From positions 248,001-312,000 of the forward strand of contig NZ_QGMQ01000001.1 in assembly GCF_003259155.1 (NCBI RefSeq): a DNA stretch of 64,000 nucleotides, given 5' to 3'. This stretch comes from Marinimicrobium alkaliphilum. Lineage in GTDB: Bacteria; Pseudomonadota; Gammaproteobacteria; Pseudomonadales; Cellvibrionaceae. Numbering within the stretch: the stretch's first letter is position 1; each line of letters starts with the position of its first letter. Made by a program: the position numbers and the translations under genes. Below are positions 36,605 to 45,435 of this stretch, piece after piece. The notes beneath the pieces are model-generated. The model searched no databases and was not told the origin of the DNA. It worked only from the letters and a program-made list of their open reading frames with translations.

Positions 36605-37691
36605 TCCTTGGCGCGGATGCTGGGGGACGTTACTGGCGTTGTGTTGGCTGATTGCCGTGCCCGCCAGTGCCGAGCCTTACCTGGCGGTGCAGACCGGGCA
36701 TGCGTGCGCCGCCTGCCATGTCAACCCGACTGGCGGCGGTGCGCGCAATCGCTACGGTGCCTTTTTTGGCTCACAGAATTTACCGGTGAACGCCGGCGAT
36801 ATCGCCAGCTTTGACGATGGGCAGCTCAATGCTCTGCTGCGCATCGGCGGTGACCTGCGTTTCAATCTGTCGGAAACCGAGCGGGATGAGCGCGACGTGG
36901 ATCGGGGGTTCAATACCCACAGCGGGCAGGTGTATCTGACGGTCACGCCCGAGAACAGCCCGGTGCTGCTGCACCTGGACCAGCAGGTGACCCCAGGGGG
37001 GTCGCGCATGCGTGAGGCCTTTATCCTGGCGCGCGTTGGCGAACGCCACTACGTCAAGGCCGGTAATCTGTTTTTGCCCTACGGGCTTCGGCTGCAGGAT
37101 GACGCCGCCTTTATTCGTGAAGCCTCGCAAGTCAACTTTCAGAACAGTGAACAGGGTGTGGAAGTGGGGTTGGGCTTTGGACGCTCCCTGATCAATGTCG
37201 CGCTCACCAATGGTACCAGCAGTGCCAGTAATAACGATGGGCGCTTCCAGGCGGTTACCCGGGCGGAATATGTGCACGACGGGTGGCGTGTTGGCGCGGG
37301 CTACATGTTGAACGATGCGGCGGCGGGTGAACGGCATCTGGGCAATGTGTTTGGTGGGCTGCGCTGGGGAGACTACGGCCTGCTTCTGGAAGTGGCGCGC
37401 CTGGAGGATCAATCGGTGCTCAACGAGGAAGGTGAGCCCGAGGTCGCCCATGTCGGTTTGCTCGAAATCAACTGGCGTCCGGCGCAAGGCTATAACGTGA
37501 AATTCACCAACGAGTTTCTCGACCCCGATACCGGCACCGCGGACAACGAGCGCCGTCGCCATTCGCTGGTGTTTGAGTATACGCCGATTGCGCACCTGCA
37601 AGTGTTGAGCGGTTTTCGGCTGGTCGATGACCGCGGCATCGTGTCCGGTAACGGCCATCAGGTGTTTGCCCAACTGCATTTTTACTACTGA
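36588..37691 (+). CDS. Outer membrane beta-barrel with N-terminal CXXCH heme motif
   Basis: This 367-residue exported protein has a signal peptide (about 1-26, VPASA/EPYL) followed at once by a heme-like motif CAACH (about residue 36, in HACAACHVNPTGGGARNRYG). About 16 amphipathic strands typical of a porin-like barrel follow, ending in an aromatic residue (LHFYY). The start ATG 36588 overlaps the cytochrome lipoprotein gene by 17 bp. I know similar CxxCHxNPxGGGxRNxYG proteins only as uncharacterised barrels. Coupling to a lipoprotein cytochrome suggests an outer-membrane redox pair. Whether the motif binds heme is not shown by sequence alone. Confidence 0.8.
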   Translation: MSIRIDPWRGCWGTLLALCWLIAVPASAEPYLAVQTGHACAACHVNPTGGGARNRYGAFFGSQNLPVNAGDIASFDDGQLNALLRIGGDLRFNLSETERDERDVDRGFNTHSGQVYLTVTPENSPVLLHLDQQVTPGGSRMREAFILARVGERHYVKAGNLFLPYGLRLQDDAAFIREASQVNFQNSEQGVEVGLGFGRSLINVALTNGTSSASNNDGRFQAVTRAEYVHDGWRVGAGYMLNDAAAGERHLGNVFGGLRWGDYGLLLEVARLEDQSVLNEEGEPEVAHVGLLEINWRPAQGYNVKFTNEFLDPDTGTADNERRRHSLVFEYTPIAHLQVLSGFRLVDDRGIVSGNGHQVFAQLHFYY

Positions 37692-37705
37692 GTGCAGCCT
37701 TCGAG

Positions 37706-38926
37706 CTACCGATTGAAACTGTAGTCGACATAGAAACGCTGCTCATCCGCGCTCTCGTTGGCGCCTGAAAAGCGGCCGTAACGGATGTTGATCTGGTGTC
37801 GTCGAGTCATGCGGAACTGAAGGTCGAGATTGACCTCCTGCCCGAGGCGCTGCCCGTCAGTCGTGTCGGTGAACCAGTGGTGGCGTAAATCCATGCGCCA
37901 GGGGTGGTGACGCCAACTGAGCGCCAGGGAGTTGTCTCTCAATCCGGCCTCTGTCGCCATGGCCTGGCCGGTCAGTCCCTGGAACCGGTAGTTTGAGCCG
38001 AGGGGCGTAAGAAAGCGATTGCCCTCGTCGCTGCCCAGGTGTTCGTGGCGAACACCGATATCGAGCCTGCCGACACCAGCGGTGAAATCCAGTGCCCGGT
38101 AGGACGGGCGAGGGCGACCGGGTCGACCGGTCAGCGTCTGCTGCGCGCTGTCCAATTCGGCGCGATAGCGCAGCCGGGGCCCGCGATATGTGAAACGGTA
38201 GCGCGCGCCCAGTGTGTCGTTGGACAACTGGGGTGAATCCCGGTTGTCCTGCCGGTAACCATAGCCGACCAGTTGCATGTAATCCCATTCATTCCATTCG
38301 AGGCGTGCGAGATGACTGTCGTGTCGGTGACTGCTCAGCGCCAGACGATAGTCTGACGCGTAGCTGTTCGGCGGGTAGCTGTTTTCTACCGGTTGGTTGT
38401 CGATTCCTCGCGTGCGAAAGACGTAGGCGTAATCCATTCGTGAGCCGCTGCCCAGGGGGACACGAACGCTGAGGGCGTCGACGGTTCTTTCGTTCTGCCA
38501 AAAATCATCGCTCCCGATCAGGCGCTGGTTGTCATAGTCGAGGGTCTGCCGCCCGAGGTGCACCAGAGCGTGGTTGGCGCCGGCCGGGCGATAGCCAATC
38601 AGGAGGCGACTGAAGGGCGTCGCGCGCGGGTCTGGAATGACGGGGCGTTCCGTCGAATCGGTACCGGCGTTGTGATACCCGGACCAGCCCCGGGCGATGT
38701 GATCCAGCGCGACTTCGGTATGCCACTGGGCGTGCCATTGGGAACTCAGATGTCCGCGCAGCAGCACTGACGCCGCGCGCCCGTGCGGGCCTGTTTCGGG
38801 GTCGACGTAGCCCAGCCGAAAGCGGGCGCTGGGCTCAAAATCATGACTGACGTCAGCCCATACCATGGAATTGAGGCAGAGCAAGAGCAGTCCGCCGATA
38901 CCGCAGCGGGGGTAAAAATGTTTCAT
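37706..38926 (-). CDS. Porin-like beta-barrel, alginate-export-like family
   Basis: This is a 406-residue outer-membrane barrel with a signal peptide (about 1-24) and a C-terminal strand ending YVDYSFNR. The segment LGRQTLDYDNQRLIGSDDFWQNERTVDA-type pattern (about 120-148) is the mark of AlgE/alginate-export-like porins, although no alginate synthesis genes are near. It is the last gene of a four-gene operon with an ECF sigma factor (40247), anti-sigma (39570) and an LRR protein (38935), 8 bp after the latter, so it is a likely output of that envelope-sensing module. Confidence 0.8.
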   Translation of the reverse strand: MKHFYPRCGIGGLLLLCLNSMVWADVSHDFEPSARFRLGYVDPETGPHGRAASVLLRGHLSSQWHAQWHTEVALDHIARGWSGYHNAGTDSTERPVIPDPRATPFSRLLIGYRPAGANHALVHLGRQTLDYDNQRLIGSDDFWQNERTVDALSVRVPLGSGSRMDYAYVFRTRGIDNQPVENSYPPNSYASDYRLALSSHRHDSHLARLEWNEWDYMQLVGYGYRQDNRDSPQLSNDTLGARYRFTYRGPRLRYRAELDSAQQTLTGRPGRPRPSYRALDFTAGVGRLDIGVRHEHLGSDEGNRFLTPLGSNYRFQGLTGQAMATEAGLRDNSLALSWRHHPWRMDLRHHWFTDTTDGQRLGQEVNLDLQFRMTRRHQINIRYGRFSGANESADEQRFYVDYSFNR

Positions 38927-38934
38927 ACGAAAAG

Positions 38935-39567
38935 TTACCAGTCGTCTTCGTTGCCGTCGTGCAGAATGGTCGTGCCGGGCATAGCGTCCATGTCGTCATA
39001 GAGTTCGTCGGACATGGGATTCTGGCGCGCGTCCATGTACTGGAGTGCAGGGAGTTGATGGATGTCGATATGTTCGAGTTGGTTGTTGAAAATGTACATG
39101 CGCTCAAGGGCCGGCAGGCTGGCGTAGGTCAATTGGGTCAGGCGGCAGGCGTTGGCGTTGAGCAGGCGCAACTGCGGAAGCTCGCCCAGTGTCAGCCGGT
39201 CCATCGGGTTGCGAAATGCGTAGAGCTCTTCGAGCGCGGGCAGCGAGTCCAGGCTCAGCAGGGTGAGCCGGTTGCGCGCCAGGTTGAGATGCTGCAGCCG
39301 GGGCAGTGTCGGGCCGGGCCAGCTAGCAATGTCATTGCGGTGCAGGGACAGGCGTTGTAACTGCGGAAATTGTTCAAGGCCGGCGATGGAACGGATACCC
39401 CGGTTATGACACTCGATGTCGGTTACCGCATCCGGCGTGCGCCACTCGTGCGTTGCGGCCAGTTCATCCAGGCATGCTTGCAACGCCGTATCGGGGACAG
39501 AGGGTAAGTCGGCCCGGGCTCCGGATACCAGAACCAGTGTCAACAGCCAGGCGAGAGTGAGTTTCAT
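38935..39567 (-). CDS. Exported leucine-rich-repeat protein
   Basis: This 210-residue protein has a signal peptide (about 1-19) and about six leucine-rich repeats of 20-22 residues (LQRLSLHRNDIASW, LQHLNLARNRLTLL, LEELYAFRNPMDRL, LRLLNANACRLTQL, LERMYIFNNQLEHI, LQYMDARQNPMSDE). This solenoid should bind protein or glycan ligands in the periplasm. It lies 2 bp after the anti-sigma gene and 8 bp before the porin-like gene. A role as sensor or partner of the anti-sigma factor is inference from this order. Confidence 0.88.
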   Translation of the reverse strand: MKLTLAWLLTLVLVSGARADLPSVPDTALQACLDELAATHEWRTPDAVTDIECHNRGIRSIAGLEQFPQLQRLSLHRNDIASWPGPTLPRLQHLNLARNRLTLLSLDSLPALEELYAFRNPMDRLTLGELPQLRLLNANACRLTQLTYASLPALERMYIFNNQLEHIDIHQLPALQYMDARQNPMSDELYDDMDAMPGTTILHDGNEDDW

Positions 39568-39569
39568 GG

Positions 39570-40250
39570 TCAGGAGTCCTCCAGGCGCACGCAGACGCCG
39601 CGGGCGAGTTGTTGGTCACTGGGCATGTCCAGGGCGGAGCCGCCGGGCTCCTCCAGGGTCAGCAGCAAGTGATCGGCATCCTGGACCAGGCGCCAGTGGG
39701 CGTCGCTCAGGGCCAGCCTTGCCTCGGCTTGCTCGAACACGTGCAGGGAGCGGGCCTGGCCATCGCGTCGCGAGACCGCCCAGAGCTGAACGCTGGCAGC
39801 GTCCGGCAGGGTATCCACCTGCCATTGCAGATGCATCCGGCGTTCGGCTTCAGAAGCCAGGGCGGTGACATAGGCCTGACCGGCGTTGTCGAGCAGCACC
39901 GCAACGTAATCGGTCTTGGCGGGGGCAGGGGTCTGAGGGAGAAACACCAGCAGGGCAAACAGCGCCAGGGCCGCGAGGCTGGCCGGTAACCAGGTCCAGA
40001 AGGCTCGACGGACGGGCGTTGCACGCGGGGACGCGGTTCCCAGACGGGCCTGAATTTTTCGCCAGGTGTGCGCCGGTGGCGGGCGTTCCAGATCGGTGTC
40101 TTCGAGGCCCATGAATTGATCCTCCCAAAACGTCACCTGTGCCCGCAGGGCCGGCTTATGGGTGAGCGCGATGGCCAGTGCCTGGCGCTCCTTTGGGGGC
40201 AGGGTACCGATGACATACTCAAAGCTGCGGTTATCAGTCATCGTCTTCAC
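39570..40250 (-). CDS. Anti-sigma factor, RskA-like
   Basis: This 226-residue single-pass membrane protein has a cytoplasmic N-terminal anti-sigma domain (SFEYVIGTLPPKERQALA, about 9-26, the ZAS-like YxxGxL pattern without zinc ligands), a transmembrane helix (about 87-105) and a periplasmic RskA-type domain (WAVSRRDGQARSL; ARLALSDAHW). It overlaps the ECF sigma gene by 4 bp. It should hold the sigma factor inactive until an envelope signal triggers release. Confidence 0.88.
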   Translation of the reverse strand: MKTMTDNRSFEYVIGTLPPKERQALAIALTHKPALRAQVTFWEDQFMGLEDTDLERPPPAHTWRKIQARLGTASPRATPVRRAFWTWLPASLAALALFALLVFLPQTPAPAKTDYVAVLLDNAGQAYVTALASEAERRMHLQWQVDTLPDAASVQLWAVSRRDGQARSLHVFEQAEARLALSDAHWRLVQDADHLLLTLEEPGGSALDMPSDQQLARGVCVRLEDS

Positions 40251-40810
40251 CGCCTCAACACATTTTCTTCAAGACATTGCCGCAAAGCGCGACCGCCCCG
40301 GCGCAACCAGGATTTGACAGTATTGAGGGTGGTATCCAGGCGCTGGGCCAATTCTTCCCGGGTGTAGCCTTCCAGATAGGCCAGGCGTATGCAGTCCCGG
40401 GTGCGGGGGTTCAAGGCCGCGAGGCAGTGCTCGATGCGCGCACGGGTTTGATGCCTCTCGACCTGCTGCTCAAGCGGTGCCTCCGTGCTCGGGGGATCAA
40501 CCTCAGCGGAGGACAGATGACGCTGCAGGCGCTGTTCCTTGTCGCGGCGATCCAGCGCCCGATAGCGCAAGATACTGGTGATCCAGGTGAGAGGGGCGGC
40601 CTGATCGGGGCGATAGCGATGGGCGTTTTGCCAGATCTGAACAAAGGCGTCCTGCAACACTTCCTCGCACAGCTCGTCAGACTGCAGAATCCGGTAGGCA
40701 ATGGCGTTCAGGTAGCCCCCCAGGCGCTCAAACAGAGCGCCCAACGCCGCTTGGTCGCGGATCGCGCACCGGGCGATCAAATTCACGAGTTCTGTGTCTC
40801 TCGGTGTCAT
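40247..40810 (-). CDS. ECF sigma factor (SigK/RpoE-like)
   Basis: This 187-residue sigma-70 family protein has region 2 (LGGYLNAIAYRILQSDELCEE..DAFVQIW, about 28-60; TWITSILRYRALDRR, -10 recognition) and region 4 (LNPRTRDCIRLAYLEGYTREELA...TVKSWLRRG, about 135-180, -35 recognition). It starts the operon sigma, anti-sigma, LRR protein and porin, all with 8-bp or smaller gaps. Autoregulation is usual for such modules, but I could not define its promoter motif from one locus. Confidence 0.92.
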   Translation of the reverse strand: MTPRDTELVNLIARCAIRDQAALGALFERLGGYLNAIAYRILQSDELCEEVLQDAFVQIWQNAHRYRPDQAAPLTWITSILRYRALDRRDKEQRLQRHLSSAEVDPPSTEAPLEQQVERHQTRARIEHCLAALNPRTRDCIRLAYLEGYTREELAQRLDTTLNTVKSWLRRGGRALRQCLEENVLRR

Positions 40811-40895
40811 ATAAACTCAGCCGTCAGTTTTTTTATTGTCTTTGTGTCAGGTTATACGATTCTGCCCTGGATCAGGGGTGCAGTTTATTGAGAAC

Positions 40896-41339
40896 TCAAT
40901 ATTCAATGGTCAGGATAAGAGTATCTTGATAGATACCCGCCGGCGCATTCTGACCGCCGGGAATAAGACCATAAATATGCTCGACAGCCGTAGGGTCAGC
41001 GGTGCCGCTGATCGTTACGGTCCCCTCGGCGCCGTCACCCCAGATAATCTGATGGGTGGCGCCAGTATAGAGATTATAGGCCAGTGTGTCGGTGTTGCTG
41101 ATCAGCGTTCGGGGGTCATAACTCATGGATGTGCCCTGGCTCAGGCTCAGGTTGTAGCCGGTTTCCTGTTCACAGCTGATTTCAATGTCGCCGACTGTAT
41201 CGACCGCTTGACTATTCAGTGGGTCATAGCTTCCGAACGCAATGGCGGACGTCGTCACCGTGCAGCTGTAGCCGGGAGCGGCGGCGAACAAGAGTGTCAG
41301 GCTCAGCGCGAGCGGCGGCCATTTAGTCAGTGCATACAT
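40896..41339 (-). CDS. Spore coat U domain protein, last gene of Csu-type pilus operon
   Basis: This is a 147-residue exported protein with a signal peptide (about 1-26, GYS/CTVTT) and one SCPU domain. The first Cys lies in CTVTTSAIAFGSYDP and a second in IEISCEQETGYNLSLS; the end is LILTIEY. Such domains are subunits of archaic (Csu) pili. ATG 41339 overlaps the usher stop by 17 bp. In Acinetobacter the last gene, csuE, encodes a larger two-domain tip adhesin; here it has only one domain, so it may be a tip or minor subunit. Confidence 0.85.
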   Translation of the reverse strand: MYALTKWPPLALSLTLLFAAAPGYSCTVTTSAIAFGSYDPLNSQAVDTVGDIEISCEQETGYNLSLSQGTSMSYDPRTLISNTDTLAYNLYTGATHQIIWGDGAEGTVTISGTADPTAVEHIYGLIPGGQNAPAGIYQDTLILTIEY

Positions 41340-43965
41340 GAGTGCCCAGCTCCGGTAGTGGATCTTCGCTCTCGGTCGGGTGCTCCAGCGTAAACCGGCA
41401 GCGTCCCGAATGCCAGTGGACGGTAAAGCTTTCGCGCTCTTCCATGTCGGCAATGTAGGTCAACCCATCCCAGCCCACTGTAAAAGCAGCGCCGCTGTGG
41501 TCAGCGATCACCTGCGCCCCCGTGGGCAGATACTGCCCTTGGGCATCGATCAGAGTCAGTACCGCAGCGCGACGTTTGTGCAGGTCAAAGTTGATCACCA
41601 GACCCCGCCGAAATCCTGGTACCAGGGGAGTGCGCTCACGGTTTTCCAACTGGATATTCAGGGGAATATCGCGCTCATCCAGCCTGATGCGATTGTCTTC
41701 GAAGGCGCGCAAGCCGGTGACCAAGGTGGTGCCGTCGCGCCGGGTGTCTGCCACATGGAGATTCTCCCGGTAGACCGGCAGGCCCTGCAGGCCGGGCGTT
41801 GTGACTACGGCGAAACTGCCGTAAATCCAATCGGAGGCAAATACCCGCCGGTCGAGTAAGGCTAAACCGCCGCGGGCATTGGCGCGGTAGGCCTCACTGC
41901 TCTGGCGTTGCACCATGGCCGCCCGGTAACTGCCAACGGATGTCCGCCACTGGGTATGCAGCTCTTGATCTCGCCGGTCTCCCAGGTAGCGGTTGGCACG
42001 AAAGCCGAATCCGCCGTTGGCGTCGGGGCTGCGACGACCCCCGATACTGGCGACCTGCTGATTGTTGCTCGCCCGCAGGCTGCTGGTGGCTGAGATCCGG
42101 CGACCCAAAGGGACCATCAGCGAGGCCCGGAATTGAGTGTCCCGGGATTGATTTACGGCCTGTGAAACGTGGACGTTCAGCGCGGCGCCGGCAATACGCG
42201 TGCTGTATCCCAGGGCCACGATTTCATCGCGCCGGCCCTGCTGTTGACGCTCCAGGTAGTTGCCTGACAATGCGCCCCAGTTACCCAGCCGGATACTGGC
42301 GTAGGCCTGGTATGTATGCGTTCGGTCCTGGGGGGCGAGAGTGTGTCCGAGCTGCTGAAAATTGTCGCTGGTGATACGTCCACGGACACCGAGAGCGCCG
42401 TGCCGGCGGGAATGTTCCAGCCGGAGGTCTTGAAGGGTACCGGTACCCGCCGCCGTGCGGCTTTGGGCTGCAGACCAGTGCAGCATACCGTACCCGGCCA
42501 GAGAGATACTGGTTGCCAACCCGTAGACGTCCAGTGATTCACTCAGTTCGGCCCGGAGTTCACCGGTCAACCAGGGGGTCAGTCCCAGGCGATGTGTGGT
42601 ACTGGCGAAGGACTGCTCATATTGATGGCTTTCCTGACCGTAGGCCGAGCGCAGTTTGCCGGCGGTCAGGTTGTAATCGTAAAGCCCCGGTCGCAGCAGA
42701 GCGCTGCTCCCGTAGAAGGGCTGGGAGGTGACGGTCTCGCGTCCCAGCAGATCCCGGGTGATCAATTGAACATTGCCCGCACCGGTAATCACCGGCAGGT
42801 CGTCGATGACGAAGGGGCCTGCGGGAACCTCAATGCGGGCCCTGCGGGTATTGTCGATGTACACATCCACCGTGGAGGCGGTGATCGCTTCTCCGGACAT
42901 TGACGGTTGCGGAAAGGTGACCAAATCGGGGCGGGTGGAAAAGTTGGTGCCCCAGCTAACACCGCCATAGCGCACCCGATTACCCCAGCTGCCGGTTTCC
43001 GCTACATCGTCGCCGACAACCAGGGTGGTCATGCGCTCAGTGTTGTCATGGCGCAGTGTCGTCTCCAGGCGCAACCATTGCCCGTCGCCGTAGGTCTCCC
43101 GATAGAGCCCGGTTTGAGTGAGTAGCGCCCCTGCGTTGAACAGGCCCAGTTCGAAAAGCCCACCCCGGTGCGTGTAGCTGTCCATGGCGATCGGTTTGTG
43201 GTGTTCCAGGTTCAGGTCGTAATTGAAGAATGCGCCGGTATCGGAGCGTACCTGAACACTGGGTTGCTGTTGTCTCAGTTGCGGCCGGGAGCCGACAAAC
43301 CAGTGCGCTGGGATATCGAGCGCGAGTGTCAGTTGCTGCCGCTGCAACCGGTGACGGGTGCCCGTGAGTTGGCTAGCGGGCAGGTAGAATTCATTGTCGT
43401 AGCGGTAATAGGGCGGGGGCGGCAGTTTGATTCGCCACTGCCGGAGGGCGTCGACCGGCAGGAGCAGTTGATCGGTTTCGGTGATCAGTGCCAGCAGCAC
43501 AGTACCCTGAACTTGTTGGTTGACGGTCGCGACCAGCAGCAACTCCTCGGTGTCACCGATGTCCAGGTCGCTCACGCACAGGTTTTCCGTCAGCGTCTGA
43601 TCGATCCGGACGGCGTTGAGTCGCCGGTCGAGGCGCAGGTAGGGGATATCGATAAGCGCGTGATAAATATCGCCCTGGAATCGATATCCGACATAGTCCG
43701 TTGTGGGAATTCCCAGCAGCCGGACATCCAGCTGCCGAATAAAAAAATGTTCTGATGAATCACTTTGCAGAAAAAAATACGGCGGTGCCGCGCACTCCCC
43801 CAGTAGCGCGGGCAGCCAGTGCGCGCGCAACTCGGGATCGCTCAAGTACACCAGCGAACCCGGGTCGGCCGCTACTGGCTGGGCAAGCGACAGACTCAAA
43901 AGCGCTAGCAGTGGAAAGGCAGGGTTGATACGCCTAATCCACGAGCTCCAGGGACACATTGGCAC
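41323..43965 (-). CDS. Chaperone-usher pilus outer membrane usher (CsuD-like)
   Basis: This 880-residue outer-membrane usher assembles and exports pilus subunits. A signal peptide (about 1-34) is followed by the N-terminal periplasmic domain (LVYLSDPELRAHWLPALL), the barrel with plug domain (DVYIDNTRRARIEVPAGPFVIDDLPVITGAGNVQLI) and C-terminal domains (LVPGFRRGLVINFDLHKRRAAV; CRFTLEHPTESED). The sequence is of the archaic/Csu class, not FimD. It overlaps the chaperone gene by 32 bp upstream and the last SCPU gene by 17 bp downstream, a tightly coupled operon. Confidence 0.93.
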   Translation of the reverse strand: MPMCPWSSWIRRINPAFPLLALLSLSLAQPVAADPGSLVYLSDPELRAHWLPALLGECAAPPYFFLQSDSSEHFFIRQLDVRLLGIPTTDYVGYRFQGDIYHALIDIPYLRLDRRLNAVRIDQTLTENLCVSDLDIGDTEELLLVATVNQQVQGTVLLALITETDQLLLPVDALRQWRIKLPPPPYYRYDNEFYLPASQLTGTRHRLQRQQLTLALDIPAHWFVGSRPQLRQQQPSVQVRSDTGAFFNYDLNLEHHKPIAMDSYTHRGGLFELGLFNAGALLTQTGLYRETYGDGQWLRLETTLRHDNTERMTTLVVGDDVAETGSWGNRVRYGGVSWGTNFSTRPDLVTFPQPSMSGEAITASTVDVYIDNTRRARIEVPAGPFVIDDLPVITGAGNVQLITRDLLGRETVTSQPFYGSSALLRPGLYDYNLTAGKLRSAYGQESHQYEQSFASTTHRLGLTPWLTGELRAELSESLDVYGLATSISLAGYGMLHWSAAQSRTAAGTGTLQDLRLEHSRRHGALGVRGRITSDNFQQLGHTLAPQDRTHTYQAYASIRLGNWGALSGNYLERQQQGRRDEIVALGYSTRIAGAALNVHVSQAVNQSRDTQFRASLMVPLGRRISATSSLRASNNQQVASIGGRRSPDANGGFGFRANRYLGDRRDQELHTQWRTSVGSYRAAMVQRQSSEAYRANARGGLALLDRRVFASDWIYGSFAVVTTPGLQGLPVYRENLHVADTRRDGTTLVTGLRAFEDNRIRLDERDIPLNIQLENRERTPLVPGFRRGLVINFDLHKRRAAVLTLIDAQGQYLPTGAQVIADHSGAAFTVGWDGLTYIADMEERESFTVHWHSGRCRFTLEHPTESEDPLPELGTHVCTD

Positions 43966-44680
43966 TCAAACTCTTTCGGCCCGCCTGTGCGCGGACGGTG
44001 ATATCGCTGCCTGCCTGCACGCGGTGGAGCATGTCGAATTGCCATGTCTGGCTGGAGCCGGGCAACAGGTAGGTCAGGCGATCTAGGGGGCCGGACAAGG
44101 GTTTGCCGGCGGCATCTTCCAGGGTTATCCGGTTAAGTTTTATATGGCGGCCGCCGGTGTTGGTGGCACGCACATGCAGCTTATGCGTTGTAGGGTCGAC
44201 CTGTGCCTGCCAGGCAAGGCGGCCTTCGGGGGCGTCGGTCGGAGTAAGGAACAAGGGAACACTCAGCTCCAGTGCCAGCTGAAGCCCAATGTGCGGTCCC
44301 TGGGGTGTGCTCGGGGGGATTTCCCGAAACAGAATACGGTAACTGGTTTCCGTATGCTCTGGAAAAGCTCGACGCAAGGCGACGCGAACCCGTTGTTGGC
44401 TACCGGGTTCGAGTCGAAAAATGGGGGGAGAAAGCAGTAGCTCGCGGGTAGGTTCCAGTTGATCCTGGCCATCCACCTGGTGCCAGGACATGAGTTGTGC
44501 CTGGAACTGCCTGACCCGGTTTCCCTGATTGCTCAGGGTCAACAGGGCAACGGGTTGGTCTTCTGTCAGGCTGGCGCCCACAGGGCTGATATGAACCCCG
44601 GCCGAAGCCGGGGTCAGAGTCAATAACGTGAGCATCAGGCCATACAGCCAGACAATCACAGGTGGGTTTATGCGTTTCAT
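43934..44680 (-). CDS. Pilus periplasmic chaperone (CsuC-like)
   Basis: This 248-residue exported chaperone has two immunoglobulin-like domains after a signal peptide (about 1-27). The G1 edge and subunit-binding features are present: ALLTLSNQGNRVRQFQAQLM, the PPIFRLEPGSQQRVRV segment and SYRILFREIP. It donates strands to pilus subunits and delivers them to the usher. It starts 11 bp after the pilin stop and overlaps the usher start by 32 bp. Confidence 0.92.
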   Translation of the reverse strand: MKRINPPVIVWLYGLMLTLLTLTPASAGVHISPVGASLTEDQPVALLTLSNQGNRVRQFQAQLMSWHQVDGQDQLEPTRELLLSPPIFRLEPGSQQRVRVALRRAFPEHTETSYRILFREIPPSTPQGPHIGLQLALELSVPLFLTPTDAPEGRLAWQAQVDPTTHKLHVRATNTGGRHIKLNRITLEDAAGKPLSGPLDRLTYLLPGSSQTWQFDMLHRVQAGSDITVRAQAGRKSLSANVSLELVD

Positions 44681-44691
44681 AGCAGCCAGTT

Positions 44692-45204
44692 TTAATAGTA
44701 GACGGTGGCGGTTACGGTATCGGTATAACTGCCCGCGGGTAAGCCGTTCTGAGTGTCAGTGACAATGCGTCCGTAAACCGAGTGCGGCTGAGCGCTGCCG
44801 GTACCTATTTCGGCTACCAGTGTGGTTTCGACACCGGTATCATTGCCCCAAACTTCGGTGTGGCCAAGGTCTTTATAGAGCTCGTAGATCAGGAAGTTTG
44901 TCGCGTCGAGCGCCATCCGGCGTTGTCCCACATCTTCATTGATCCCCGCGTTTAGACCGATATGGTAGGTCGCGTCATTGGTGCACGTGACTTCGATGAG
45001 AGTGGTCTGATCGACATTGGCGGCGACGGTAACGTCGACGTTTCCGAAGTCGAGGGGGTTGGTCGAAATGATGCAGCTGTTGGCGACTGCCGCTGAAACA
45101 GCAATTGTATCTGAGTCTGTTTCCGCACCCACTTGAGCATTAGCCCATGCCGGCGCCGTTATCAGAGCAGTTGCGATAGCGAGTTGCGTTAATGTCTTTT
45201 TCAT
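44692..45204 (-). CDS. Major pilin subunit, spore coat U domain (CsuA/B-like)
   Basis: This is a 170-residue pilin with a signal peptide (about 1-23, WANA/QVGA) and one SCPU domain (CIISTNPLDFGNVDV; IEVTCTNDATYHIGL; the end TVTATVYY). It is the first gene of the four-gene Csu-type operon running to 40896 and the probable main building block of an adhesive pilus used in biofilm formation. ATG 45204 was chosen (an in-frame start 15 bp upstream is weaker). A GEMM-I riboswitch lies about 140 bp upstream in its leader. Confidence 0.9.
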   Translation of the reverse strand: MKKTLTQLAIATALITAPAWANAQVGAETDSDTIAVSAAVANSCIISTNPLDFGNVDVTVAANVDQTTLIEVTCTNDATYHIGLNAGINEDVGQRRMALDATNFLIYELYKDLGHTEVWGNDTGVETTLVAEIGTGSAQPHSVYGRIVTDTQNGLPAGSYTDTVTATVYY

Positions 45205-45344
45205 TGTATCTGTCCCCAATTGAGAATGGCTTCGTATCGATACACGCTACGATAAGCTCACTGAACAACCGGTCGGGGGCAGAAGAACCGAGGACAAGTA
45301 AAAGTCAGGCAGACTTCATGTGGCGAACCACAATGCATAACACT

Positions 45345-45435
45345 CAGTGTCGGCGGTCCCGCTGTCATAGAGCATAGGCTCCGTAGACCGGTAACTTTGC
45401 GCACCCGCCTTTCGGTCGGGGATGCCTTTATCTTC
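45345..45435 (-). ncRNA. Cyclic-di-GMP riboswitch, GEMM-I class
   Basis: On the minus strand, upstream of the pilin gene, the RNA contains all core parts of GEMM-I in order: a 5' AAAGGCA strand; a stem CCCG..CC capped by a GAAA tetraloop and closed by GG..CGGG; the invariant GCGCAAAG followed by the tetraloop receptor CCGGUCUA; a second stem GGAGC/GCUC; and the closing UGACAGCGGGACCGCCGA. These match the Vc2 RNA of Vibrio cholerae position by position, apart from GGCAUC for GGCAAA. It should sense c-di-GMP and control the Csu pilus operon; on or off cannot be told. A small GUGG-UUCG-CCAC hairpin follows in the leader (about 45320). Confidence 0.88.
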
